From the NCBI RefSeq assembly GCF_900215205.1, contig NZ_OBDY01000024.1:10072-74071 (forward strand): a stretch of 64,000 nucleotides of DNA, read 5' to 3'. The stretch is from Paractinoplanes atraurantiacus. GTDB lineage: Bacteria; Actinomycetota; Actinomycetes; Mycobacteriales; Micromonosporaceae. The notes beneath the pieces are model-generated. The model made no database searches. It was not told where the DNA came from and saw only the letters and a list, made by a program, of their open reading frames with translations. Made by a program: the position numbers and the translations under genes. Each line of letters opens with the position of its first letter. Within the stretch, counting starts at the first letter, position 1. Below are positions 43,516-51,220 of the stretch, piece by piece.

Positions 43516-43956
43516 ATGGCTTATGTATCGGGGGGACCGGACGTTCGCGTGACCGGCCGGCGGGTGGTCGCGACCATCATCGACGGCATCGTGCTCAGCG
43601 TGATCGGCAACATTCTGGCGGCGCTGTTCGACTTCGACGTCGTCGTCAACGACCGTGATCTGACCCGCCTCGCGACCGGCGGGAATCTGCTGCTCTTCCT
43701 GGTCGCGGCGCTCTACTACGTGCTGATGGAGGGCTATCTCGGCCGTACCGTCGGCAAGATGGCGACCGGGATCCGGGTGATCGACGGGGAGAGCGGCCGC
43801 ACCCCGCCGGGCGCGGGCAAGGCGATCCTGCGCACGATCTTCCGCATCATCGACGGCCTCTTCGGCTACCTGGTCGCCTTCATCGTCGTGCTGTCGTCCC
43901 CGCGCCGCCGCCGCATCGGTGACATCGTGGCCCGCACCCAGGTCGTCCGCGGCTAG
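43516..43956 (+). CDS. RDD-family membrane protein
   Basis: The 146-residue protein opens with the RDD-type segment VTGRRVVATIIDGIVLSVIG (Arg and Asp within the first helix). It has three hydrophobic helices (~22-42, ~60-80, ~110-132) and the typical GRTVGKMATGIRVID between helices 2 and 3. The function of RDD proteins is mostly unknown; some act as transporters. The inner ATG at 43516 is used, with GAGG upstream. It converges with the WYL regulator gene by 4 bases. Confidence 0.88.
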   Translation: MAYVSGGPDVRVTGRRVVATIIDGIVLSVIGNILAALFDFDVVVNDRDLTRLATGGNLLLFLVAALYYVLMEGYLGRTVGKMATGIRVIDGESGRTPPGAGKAILRTIFRIIDGLFGYLVAFIVVLSSPRRRRIGDIVARTQVVRG

Positions 43957-44966
43957 TTTTCGTCTGTCAAGAACTGAGTCGCGGTTTCGAGTCGTTCGCT
44001 GATCCGGGCCATCGCGGACCGCAGCTCGGCCGGCTCGACGTCGCTCAGGTCGCTGTCGAAGGTGATGAGCAGGCCCGCGATCCCGGCCCAGGACCAGCCG
44101 CCGATGGTGAGCCGGCTGCGGTGGTCGCCGACGGGCTCGACGACCGAGCCGCCCGGGGCCCAGCGAGCGGCCACCCGGGCGGGCAGGTCGAGGACGGCCG
44201 AGCCGACGCACTGCCACCGGCCGGGAGTGTCACCGCGGTCCGGGTTCTGCACGACCAGGCGGGTCAGGTCGTCGCGGGTGAGTGGCTGCGGCGTGAACAC
44301 CGCCCCGCCGCCGGGGGTGTGCGGGCGGACGCGGTCGACCCGGTAGGTGCGCCAGTCCCGGTCGCGGTGGTCGCGGGCGATCAGGTACCAGCGCCCGGCC
44401 CAGACGACCAGGTGATGCGGCTCGACGTCCCTGGGCGGGCGGAAATCGGGCCGGCCGGGGCCGCTGAGGGAGCCGTCGGGGTCGAGGTAGTCGAAACGCA
44501 ACACCCGGGCGGTACGGATCGCGGCGCCGACCGTCCGCAGCGTGACCACGTCGACCGGCGGGGCGGAGAACTCCCAGTAGTTGCGCAGCGAGGTGACCTC
44601 GAAGGCCTCGCTCGCCGCGCGCAGCCGGGCCGGCATGACCTGGCGCAGCGTGGTGAGCGCCCGGGCCACGGCGTCGTCGATGCCGGCCACCGTCGCCGGT
44701 GCGGTCTGCAACGCCAGCGCGATCGCGATCGCCTGGTCGTCGTCGAGCACGAGAGCGGGCAACCGGCCGCCGGCGCCCAGCCGGTAACCGCCGCCCGCCC
44801 CCATCACGGCGTTCACCGGATAGCCCAGCTCGCGCAGGGTGTCGACATCACGCCGCAGGGTCCGGGCCGACACGTCGAGCCGGGCGGCGAGCTCGGCGCC
44901 GCGCCACTCGACGCGTGCCTCGAGCAGGGACAGCAGGCGCAGGATCCGCGCGGAGGTGTCGGCCAT
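43953..44966 (-). CDS. WYL-domain HTH transcriptional regulator
   Basis: The 337-residue protein has an N-terminal winged HTH (LLEARVEWRGAELAARLDVS, RTLRRDVDTLRELGYPVNA), a WYL domain (VLRFDYLDPDG, then WAGRWYLIARDHRDRDWRTY with the W-Y-L core) and a WCX-type C-terminus. WYL proteins sense nucleic acids or ligands and regulate neighbouring genes. It is divergent from an MFS exporter, with a perfect 9-bp inverted repeat between them, its likely operator. Confidence 0.93.
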   Translation of the reverse strand: MADTSARILRLLSLLEARVEWRGAELAARLDVSARTLRRDVDTLRELGYPVNAVMGAGGGYRLGAGGRLPALVLDDDQAIAIALALQTAPATVAGIDDAVARALTTLRQVMPARLRAASEAFEVTSLRNYWEFSAPPVDVVTLRTVGAAIRTARVLRFDYLDPDGSLSGPGRPDFRPPRDVEPHHLVVWAGRWYLIARDHRDRDWRTYRVDRVRPHTPGGGAVFTPQPLTRDDLTRLVVQNPDRGDTPGRWQCVGSAVLDLPARVAARWAPGGSVVEPVGDHRSRLTIGGWSWAGIAGLLITFDSDLSDVEPAELRSAMARISERLETATQFLTDEN

Positions 44967-44986
44967 GGAATCCACAATTTCAGACG

Positions 44987-45009
44987 TGGCGGTCAGTCGG
45001 TGACCGCCA
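44987..45009. promoter_or_regulatory. Operator between WYL regulator and MFS exporter
   Basis: TGGCGGTCA (44987-44995) and TGACCGCCA (45001-45009) form a perfect 9-bp inverted repeat with a 5-base spacer, centred in the 63-base divergent gap. This is a strong candidate binding site for the WYL protein. Confidence 0.75.
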
Positions 45010-45029
45010 TGGTTGCCACGCTGCCCGTC

Positions 45030-46460
45030 ATGAGCACTCACACTTCCCCGGCCGGGACGGCCGTGTCCGGTCCGCCGTCCGTCGACGGCCGGCGGGCTTC
45101 GATCGCCCTGCTGGTCGTCCTGTTCGCCTCCTTCATGGACCTGCTCGACGTCACCATCGTCACCGTCGCCGCCTCCGGCATCGCCGCCGACCTGGGCGCC
45201 GGCGAGGCACAACTGCAGTGGACGGTGGCCGCGTACACCCTGGCCCTCGGATCCGGCCTGATCACCGGCGGGCGCGTCGGCGACGCGTACGGTCGCCGCC
45301 GGGTCTTCCTGGTCGCACTGGCCTGCTTCGCTGTCGCCTCCGCGGCCTGCGCGCTGGCCCCGACGGCCGGGGCGCTGATCGTTCTGCGAGCGGTGCAGGG
45401 CCTGGCCGGCGGGTTCATGGTTCCCCAGGTCTTCGGGATCATCCGGTCCTCGTTCGCGCCGGCCGCCATGGCCAAGGCGTTCGGGGCCTACGGCGCGGTG
45501 CAGGGCCTGGCCGCCGTCGCCGGCCCGCTGCTCGGGGGCGCCCTGGTCGACGCGGACCTGTGGGGCCTCGGCTGGCGCACGGTCTTCTGGATCAACATCC
45601 CCGTCGCGGTGGCCGCCCTGGTCCTGGGAATCCGGGTGCTGCCCGAGTCGACCGCGCCGGAGCGGGCGCGCCTGGACGTCGCCGGCGCGGCGCTGTCCGC
45701 GGGCGCGGTGGTGCTGGTGCTGCTGCCGCTGGTCCAGGGGCGGGACTGGGGCTGGCCCTGGTGGGGGTGGGTTCTGCTGGTGGCCGGTCTGAGTCTGCTC
45801 GCCGGCTTCGTGGCGTACGAGCGGCGCGTGGCGAACCGGGGCGGGCAGCCGATCCTGGATCCGGCGCTGCTGACCGTACGCCCGTTCACCGCCGGGCTGG
45901 CCGCGTCGGTGCTCTTCTTCGGCGCGCTGGCGTCGTTCTTCCTGGTCCTGTCGATCTATCTGCAGTCGGAGACCGGCCGCTCGGCGTGGCAGACCGGGCT
46001 GGTGATCCTGCCGTACGCGATCGGTTCGATGCTCACCTCCGGCGCCGGGGTGGCCCTCGCGGCCAAGGCCGGCCGGGCTCTGCTGGTCACCGGCTCTCTG
46101 ATGCTCGCCGCTTCTCAGGGTTTGTTGTGGCTGCTGGTCCGCGACGGCGGCACACCCGGCTACTGGCCTCTGGCCGGGGCACTGTTCCTCGGCGGGCTGG
46201 GGCTCGGGCTGGCCGCCCCGATCCTCGTCACCGTCGTGCTCGCCGGCGTGCCCGGTCGCCAGGCCGGCGCCGCCGGCGGGGTGCTGTCCACCGTCACCCA
46301 GATCGGCGGGGCAGCCGGTGTCGCGGTGCTCGGCGCCGTCTTCTTCAGCGCCCCGGACGGTCTCGCTCGGGTCATGCCCTGGCAGGTGGCCGCCTACCTG
46401 CTGGCCGCTCTCGTGATGCTCGCCCTGCCCCGCACCGCCGCCGCTCCCGGCCCGGGCTGA
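45030..46460 (+). CDS. MFS transporter, DHA2 (14-helix) drug exporter
   Basis: The 476-residue membrane protein has the DHA2 start (LFASFMDLLDVTIVTVA), ITGGRVGDAYGRRRVFL between helices 2 and 3, and GAYGAVQGLAAVAGPLLGG in the motif C region. It should export small hydrophobic compounds. ATG 45030 is used; an earlier in-frame ATG at 45009 would lie on the operator. It is divergent from, and probably controlled by, the WYL regulator. Confidence 0.92.
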   Translation: MSTHTSPAGTAVSGPPSVDGRRASIALLVVLFASFMDLLDVTIVTVAASGIAADLGAGEAQLQWTVAAYTLALGSGLITGGRVGDAYGRRRVFLVALACFAVASAACALAPTAGALIVLRAVQGLAGGFMVPQVFGIIRSSFAPAAMAKAFGAYGAVQGLAAVAGPLLGGALVDADLWGLGWRTVFWINIPVAVAALVLGIRVLPESTAPERARLDVAGAALSAGAVVLVLLPLVQGRDWGWPWWGWVLLVAGLSLLAGFVAYERRVANRGGQPILDPALLTVRPFTAGLAASVLFFGALASFFLVLSIYLQSETGRSAWQTGLVILPYAIGSMLTSGAGVALAAKAGRALLVTGSLMLAASQGLLWLLVRDGGTPGYWPLAGALFLGGLGLGLAAPILVTVVLAGVPGRQAGAAGGVLSTVTQIGGAAGVAVLGAVFFSAPDGLARVMPWQVAAYLLAALVMLALPRTAAAPGPG

Positions 46461-46482
46461 CCCCGCCGGGAGCGGACGGCAG

Positions 46483-46869
46483 TCAGCTCTTGCGGGTGGC
46501 GGCGAGGGCCCAGGCGACCAGCGCCGGCTGGCCGAGCAGGCGCAGCGCCCGTTTGCGGTCGGTGTCGAGGCCGAAGCCGTCCTTGTGCTCGGTGTACTGG
46601 GCGATGTTGCCGGGGAAGACGCCCACGAAGAAGGCCGCGGCCAGCCGGCCCAGCCGGGAGCGGGCCGGCTGCTTCCAGGTGGACAGCAGCGCGGCCCCCA
46701 GCCCGAGCTCGACCAGGCCGGAGGCCAGCACGACGAAGTCGGGGTCCAGGGGCACCCAGGACGGCACCTGGGCCTGGAACTCCTCGCGCTGGGTCGTCAG
46801 ATGGCCGGTGCCGGCGGTCAGCAGCACCAGGCCGAGGGCGGCCTGGCCGAGATTGCGTGTCTTCGACAT
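46483..46869 (-). CDS. DoxX-like membrane protein
   Basis: The 128-residue protein has about four hydrophobic helices and DoxX-like features: an early LVLLTAGTGHLTTQREEFQA, VLASGLVELGLGAALL and FVGVFPGNIAQYTEH. DoxX-type proteins act in membrane redox or are of unknown role. Ten bases separate it from the upstream aldo-keto reductase gene, suggesting an operon under the MarR operator. Confidence 0.8.
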   Translation of the reverse strand: MSKTRNLGQAALGLVLLTAGTGHLTTQREEFQAQVPSWVPLDPDFVVLASGLVELGLGAALLSTWKQPARSRLGRLAAAFFVGVFPGNIAQYTEHKDGFGLDTDRKRALRLLGQPALVAWALAATRKS

Positions 46870-46879
46870 GCGGGCTCTC

Positions 46880-47707
46880 TTACCCGTTGAAGCTCGCGGG
46901 ATGCGGTCCGGTGCGGCCGTCGTCCTCGAGGGCGTCGATGGCGGCCAGCTCGGTGGGCGTCAGGTCGAAGCCGAACACGTCGAGGTTGGCGGCGATGCGG
47001 GCCGGCGTGACCGACTTCGGGATGACCACGCGGCCCTGCTGGAGGTGCCAGCGGAGAACGACCTGGGCCGGGGTGACGCCGTGCTCGCGGGCGGCCGCCA
47101 CGACGGGGCCGGCGCCGAGCACGGCGCCCTGGGCGAGCGGGCTCCAGGCCTCGGTGACGATGCCGTGGGCGGTGTTCGCGGCGACCGTTTCCCGGTTCTG
47201 CAGGGCCGGGTGGAGCTCGATCTGGTTGACCGACGGCGCGGCGCCGCCGAGGGCGGCGACGCGGTCGAGGTGCTCGGGCAGGAAGTTGGAGACGCCGATG
47301 GAGCGGGTCAGCTTCTCCGCGCGCAGCTCCTGAAGGGTCTCCCACGTCTGCAGGTAGGCGTCGGTGGCGGGGGCCGGCCAGTGGATGAGGTAGAGGTCGA
47401 CCTGGTCGAGACCCAGGGCGTCGAGGCTCCGGCGCAGGGCATCGCGTGTGGGCGTACGGCCGAAATCGGAGATCCACAGCTTGGTCGTGACGAAAAGGTC
47501 GTCGCGGAGCAGGCCGGAGGCCGCGATCGCGCGGCCGACGCCGTCCTCGTTACCGTAGGCCGAGGCCGTGTCGATGCTGCGGTAGCCCGCCTCGAGGGCG
47601 GTGGAGACCGCGGCCTGCGTCTCGGCGCCGGGCACCTGGAAGACGCCGAAGCCGAGCTGCGGGATGGTCACGCCGTCGTTGAGCGTGACGGCGGGGATGG
47701 CGGTCAT
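46880..47707 (-). CDS. Aldo/keto reductase
   Basis: The 275-residue AKR of the 2,5-diketo-gluconate reductase group has LGFGVFQVPGAETQAAV, the tetrad segments DTASAYGNE (Asp and Tyr), VTTKLW (Lys) and LYLIHWP (His), and the NADPH-site IPKSVTPARIAANLDVF. It reduces aldehydes or ketones with NADPH. GGGAGA precedes ATG 47707; the frame remains open upstream but is not family-like. It is divergent from marR across a perfect operator, so it is probably ligand-inducible. Confidence 0.95.
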   Translation of the reverse strand: MTAIPAVTLNDGVTIPQLGFGVFQVPGAETQAAVSTALEAGYRSIDTASAYGNEDGVGRAIAASGLLRDDLFVTTKLWISDFGRTPTRDALRRSLDALGLDQVDLYLIHWPAPATDAYLQTWETLQELRAEKLTRSIGVSNFLPEHLDRVAALGGAAPSVNQIELHPALQNRETVAANTAHGIVTEAWSPLAQGAVLGAGPVVAAAREHGVTPAQVVLRWHLQQGRVVIPKSVTPARIAANLDVFGFDLTPTELAAIDALEDDGRTGPHPASFNG

Positions 47708-47733
47708 TGTTTCTCCCTGCAATATGCGGCGTA

Positions 47734-47754
47734 TGCAACTAACCGATAGTTGCA
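47734..47754. promoter_or_regulatory. MarR operator
   Basis: TGCAACTA (47734-47741) and TAGTTGCA (47747-47754) form a perfect 8-bp inverted repeat with 5-base spacer in the 88-base gap between the aldo/keto reductase and marR genes. The form is typical of MarR binding sites. Confidence 0.78.
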
Positions 47755-47795
47755 CGCGCGTTCTACCGGCGCAAGGCGGTGTAAGGTTGGTCGCC

Positions 47796-48233
47796 ATGGG
47801 GATCAGCAACGACGCGGTCGAGATCCGCGCGCAGGGGTGGCGGCGGCTGGCGGCCCTGCACGGCCTCATCGAGACGGCTCTCGAAAAGGCGCTGCAGAGC
47901 GAGCACAAGCTCTCGGTCGTCGAATACACGGTCCTCGACGCGCTCAGCCGCCAGGACGGCTGGCACATGCGCATGCAGCAGCTGGCCCGCGCGGCCGCCC
48001 TGTCCAGCAGCGCCACCACCCGGTTGGTGACGCGCCTGGAGGACCGCGGCCTGCTGACCCGCATCCTGTGCGCCGACGACCGGCGCGGCATCTACACCGA
48101 GCTCACCGCGGCCGGGCAGCGGCTGCTGTCCGAGGCGCGCCCCACGCACGACCGCGTGCTGGAGCAGTCGCTGGCCGAGGCCGGAAAGATTCCCGAGCTG
48201 GAGAGCCTGGCCGCGAGCCTGCACCAGGTTTGA
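47796..48233 (+). CDS. MarR-family transcriptional regulator
   Basis: The 145-residue protein has the MarR winged HTH: LSVVEYTVLDALSRQDG, MQQLARAAALSSSATTRLVT as the recognition region, and the wing DRRGIYTELTAAGQRLL. It should repress the divergent aldo/keto reductase operon and itself until an inducer binds. Confidence 0.92.
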   Translation: MGISNDAVEIRAQGWRRLAALHGLIETALEKALQSEHKLSVVEYTVLDALSRQDGWHMRMQQLARAAALSSSATTRLVTRLEDRGLLTRILCADDRRGIYTELTAAGQRLLSEARPTHDRVLEQSLAEAGKIPELESLAASLHQV

Positions 48234-48254
48234 GCGGCGGCCGGCGGGTATCCG

Positions 48255-48410
48255 ATGGCCATGAGCGATCAGAGGAACGAACGGGACGCGGTGGAACAGG
48301 GTGACGGCGCTCCGGCGAAGAAGGAGTCGCCCGAGCGCGCCGGCACCGAGGACCGGCCCGACCTGAAGGAGCACGGCAAGGCCGACGCGGCCAAGGGCAC
48401 CGACGCCTGA
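48255..48410 (+). CDS. Small charged, probably disordered protein
   Basis: A 51-codon frame starting ATGGCCATGAGCGATCAG encodes an extremely hydrophilic peptide rich in Glu, Asp, Lys, Ala and Gly (for example DGAPAKKESPERAGTEDRPD). It has no hydrophobic core. It lies 21 bases after marR in the same direction and ends 8 bases before the convergent LysR gene. Similar short acidic/basic peptides occur in actinobacteria, but no function can be named. Confidence 0.55.
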   Translation: MAMSDQRNERDAVEQGDGAPAKKESPERAGTEDRPDLKEHGKADAAKGTDA

Positions 48411-48417
48411 CGGCCCC

Positions 48418-49335
48418 TCACGAGGATGATTTTGACGAGGCCAGGCCCCGGATCAGCTCGATCGTGCGGCTGAGATGGGGCTCGGCCCGGTCGGCCCGGT
48501 GGGCCAGCGCGAGGTCGACGGCGGCGGCCGGGCGAACCAGCGGGCGATAGACGACACCGTCGAGGGCCAGGGCCGTCACCGGCTCGGGCACGACGGCCAG
48601 GCCGAGGCCACCCGCCACCAGCGTGATGAGGGTGGAGGTCTCACCGACCTCGTGGCGGACCCGGGGCTCGATGCCGGCGGCGCGGAACAGGGCCAGCACC
48701 ACGCCGTACATCACCGAGCGGCGATCGGCGGAATGGACGATCAGCGGCGCCTCGCGCAGATCGGTGACGCGCACCTGCTTGCGCTGGGTCAGCGCGTGCG
48801 TGGCCGGCAGCGCGACGACGAGACGATCGCGGCGCAGCGGGGTGACGGACAGGGACTCCCCGGCCACCGGCGGGCGCAGCAGCGCCAGGTCGATCTCGCC
48901 CGAGCGCAGCGCCTCGACCTGATCGGGCGCGAGCATCTCGCCCCGGAACGAGAAGTCGACGCCGGGCAGCTCGACCGCGAGGTGGCGGGAGAGCGCGGGC
49001 AGCAGGCTGTACGTCACCGAGCCGACGCAGCCGATGGTCAGATGGCCGACCGCACCCGCGGCGACCCGGCGCGCCTCCTGCCCGGCCTCCTCGACATCGG
49101 ACAGGATTGCTTTCGTACGCGTCAGATAGGCCCGCCCGGCCTCGGTGAGCTCGACGCGGCGGGTCGTCCGGTGCAGCAACTCGACGCCGAGCTCGGCCTC
49201 GAGGCGGCGGATCGCCTGTGACAGCGGGGGTTGCGCTATGTGCAGCCGCGCGGCGGCGCGCCCGAAGTGGCGTTCCTCGGCCACGACCAGGAAGTACCGC
49301 AGGTGCCGCAGCTCCACGTTTGAGACCTCACGCAT
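48418..49335 (-). CDS. LysR-family transcriptional regulator
   Basis: The 305-residue LysR protein has an N-terminal HTH (VELRHLRYFLVVAEERHFGR, AAARLHIAQPPLSQAIRRLE) and a substrate-binding domain with LTIGCVGSVTYSLLPAL, of the BenM/CatM-like subgroup. LysR regulators normally activate a divergent gene. Here the divergent side holds only a 22-codon stub, and an inverted repeat with TTGATAC/GTATCAA lies between. It may now act elsewhere. Confidence 0.94.
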   Translation of the reverse strand: MREVSNVELRHLRYFLVVAEERHFGRAAARLHIAQPPLSQAIRRLEAELGVELLHRTTRRVELTEAGRAYLTRTKAILSDVEEAGQEARRVAAGAVGHLTIGCVGSVTYSLLPALSRHLAVELPGVDFSFRGEMLAPDQVEALRSGEIDLALLRPPVAGESLSVTPLRRDRLVVALPATHALTQRKQVRVTDLREAPLIVHSADRRSVMYGVVLALFRAAGIEPRVRHEVGETSTLITLVAGGLGLAVVPEPVTALALDGVVYRPLVRPAAAVDLALAHRADRAEPHLSRTIELIRGLASSKSSS

Positions 49336-49352
49336 ATCAATCGTGAAAGAGC

Positions 49353-49372
49353 TTGATACTTCAAGGTATCAA
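49353..49372. promoter_or_regulatory. LysR-type binding site
   Basis: TTGATAC (49353-49359) and GTATCAA (49366-49372) make a perfect 7-bp inverted repeat with a 6-base spacer, 18 bases upstream of the lysR start. It includes the ATAC-N-GTAT form bound by BenM/CatM-like proteins (their usual spacer is 7). Confidence 0.7.
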
Positions 49373-49394
49373 CTCGCCGAAATACCGTGGCCTC

Positions 49395-49463
49395 ATGGAC
49401 ACCGACGAGGCTGTGGCCGCCTTGATCCGGCAGGGCGCGAGCGACCGTGAGCAACGCGCCTGA
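49395..49463 (+). pseudogene. 22-codon stub where the LysR target gene is expected
   Basis: An ATG 22 bases after the LysR site opens a frame of only 22 codons (MDTDEAVAALIRQGASDREQ, then RA and stop), ending 2 bases before the convergent TPR gene. It could be the N-terminus of a gene whose remainder was lost, or a chance frame or leader peptide. No family can be assigned. Confidence 0.35.
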
Positions 49464-49465
49464 CC

Positions 49466-50440
49466 TCACGGCAGCTCGGCCTCGTCGAGCACGTCGTCGT
49501 CCGCGGCCACCGGATAACGAGGCACCAGGGCCAGCGCCTCCTCGTCCCGTCCGGCCACCGCGTACGCCACGATGAGGTGGCCACGCAGGAACGCCACGTC
49601 GCGGTCGTCCGGGCCGAGCACGGCATAGGCGCGCGCCAGCAGGCTCTCGTCGGGCGGAGAGTCACTGGCAAGACCGACCAGAGTGCGCAGGGTGTCGGGA
49701 TGGTCGGCGCCCAGCAGCCGCTCCTGGTCGGCCGCGAGCTCCCAGGTCAGGCGCGCCGCCTCGGCCGGCCCGTCCAGCCGCCGGACACAACGAGCGTGCC
49801 TCTCCCGGGCGGCGACGGTGTCCGGGTGCACCGCCCCCAGCTCGCGGGTCCGCGCGGCGACGATGCGCTCGCAGGAGGCAGCGGCCAGTTCGTACTGGGC
49901 CCGGGACTCCTCCTCGCGCCCGTAGCTGTGGCTCACCGCGCCCAGTCGCATCCGGGCGTGCACGGTCGGCCGCGAGGCGACCACCTCGCGCCAGCCGTGC
50001 AGAATCCGCTCCCGCAGCTCGGCCCGCCGGGCCCCGGACGCCCAGAATTCGAGGCGGGACAACGTCTCCAGGGTGGACGGGTCGGCCCGGCCGAGGATCC
50101 TCTCCCGTGCCGCCGCGATGGCCTCCAGTTCGGCGATGAGACGCGGCGAACCCTCGGCGCCCCAGCGCACCAGGGCCAGTTCCTCACGGACTTCGAGCGT
50201 CTCGGGGCTCTCCGGTCCGAGCGTGCGGGTCCTGCTCTCGACCGCCTTGGCCAGCTCGGCCGCGGCCGCCTCCTCCCACGGCGTCTGCTCCGCGTCCGCG
50301 TACTCCGGCGTCGACCGGTAGGCCTCGGCCAGCGTGATGCGGCCTTCGATCGTACGAGGGTGGTCCGGCCCGAGGGCCCGCTCCCACTCGGCGACGGCGG
50401 CTTGGAGCTCTCGCACGCGAGTGACCTGGCTGCGGCGCAC
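49466..50440 (-). CDS. Tetratricopeptide-repeat protein (kinesin-light-chain-like TPR)
   Basis: The ~324-residue protein is built of TPR_10/12-type repeats marked by LGPDHPRT, LGPESPETL, LGRADPSTL, LGAVHPDTV and LGADHPDTL, spaced about 42-60 residues. Such repeats usually mediate protein contacts, often in STAND/NB-ARC proteins, but no ATPase part is present here. The frame is open to a GTG at 50458, but that codon lies within a terminator hairpin. A TATTCT hexamer at 50448-50453 would start transcription near GTG 50440, suggesting a leaderless message. No partner gene is evident. Confidence 0.78.
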   Translation of the reverse strand: MRRSQVTRVRELQAAVAEWERALGPDHPRTIEGRITLAEAYRSTPEYADAEQTPWEEAAAAELAKAVESRTRTLGPESPETLEVREELALVRWGAEGSPRLIAELEAIAAARERILGRADPSTLETLSRLEFWASGARRAELRERILHGWREVVASRPTVHARMRLGAVSHSYGREEESRAQYELAAASCERIVAARTRELGAVHPDTVAARERHARCVRRLDGPAEAARLTWELAADQERLLGADHPDTLRTLVGLASDSPPDESLLARAYAVLGPDDRDVAFLRGHLIVAYAVAGRDEEALALVPRYPVAADDDVLDEAELP

Positions 50441-50456
50441 GGACCGGAGAATACAC

Positions 50457-50489
50457 ACGATCCGCCCCGGTGCGACCGGGGCGGATCGT
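50457..50489 (-). terminator. Perfect 15-bp hairpin terminator
   Basis: CGATCCGCCCCGGT with one flanking base (50457-50471) pairs perfectly with 50475-50489 around the 3-base loop GCG. It sits 13 bases downstream of the secreted-protein gene stop on the minus strand and probably ends that transcript just before the TPR gene. Confidence 0.85.
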
Positions 50490-50501
50490 CGAGGGTGACT
50501 G

Positions 50502-51167
50502 TTACGGGGCCAGGAGCGAGTCGCTGACCGTGGTGACCCGGCCGAGCTCGAGGGTGGCCACGTCGGCCTCCTCGTAGGACGCGGCCTGGTGGGCCCACTG
50601 CTGCCGGCCGTCGGCCGCGTGGAACTGCACCTTGACCGAGCCGGGAGCCAGCTTGTCGAAGCGGTAGTAGCCGTTGGCGTCGGTCGTCACGCGCAGCCCG
50701 AACGCGTTCTCGGTGTTGACGAAGTCGACCGACGCGCCGGCCACGGCGGCGCCGTTCTCGTCGGTCAGGCGGCCGGTCAGGGTGGCCGGCTTGAAGAGGC
50801 GCTCGCTGACGCGCAGCGTGCGGCCCTCACGAACCGTGTAGACCTTGGCCTGCTCGTAGCTCAGCGCCCGCGGCGAGTACTGCTGGAGGTGGCCGTTGGT
50901 GAAGCTGACGACGTACGAGTCGCCGGCCGGCACCTCGATGGAGTAGCGGCCGTCGGCGGCCGTCGTGGTCGTGAACGGGCGGGCGATGGAGACGTCGTCG
51001 ACGGTGACCTTGATGCCGGCGGCCGGGCGGCCGACCGGGGTGACGACGCGGCCGGTGATGGTGCCGTTGTCCACATCGGCCTCGGCGGCCTGGGCCGGCG
51101 CGGCGAGGGCGGTGGTGGCGACGAAGGCGGCGGCGAGGGTGGCGGTGATGACTTTACGACGGTGCAT
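50502..51167 (-). CDS. Secreted protein with two carboxypeptidase-regulatory-like beta domains
   Basis: The 221-residue precursor has a signal peptide (basic start MHRRK, hydrophobic core, cleavage near APAQAAEA at ~28). Two similar ~85-residue CarbopepD_reg-like beta sandwiches follow: GTITGRVVTPVGRPAAGIKV...DGRYSIEVPAG and ATLTGRLTDENGAAVAGASV...NGYYRFDKLAPG. Such domains act in adhesion or as structural modules outside the cell. GGGGAGAA precedes ATG 51167. It stands alone with its own terminator. Confidence 0.85.
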   Translation of the reverse strand: MHRRKVITATLAAAFVATTALAAPAQAAEADVDNGTITGRVVTPVGRPAAGIKVTVDDVSIARPFTTTTAADGRYSIEVPAGDSYVVSFTNGHLQQYSPRALSYEQAKVYTVREGRTLRVSERLFKPATLTGRLTDENGAAVAGASVDFVNTENAFGLRVTTDANGYYRFDKLAPGSVKVQFHAADGRQQWAHQAASYEEADVATLELGRVTTVSDSLLAP

Positions 51168-51220
51168 TTTTCTGTTCTCCCCGTGAAGAAGTGGTGTGCG
51201 GAGAACGCTATGCGGCGAGA

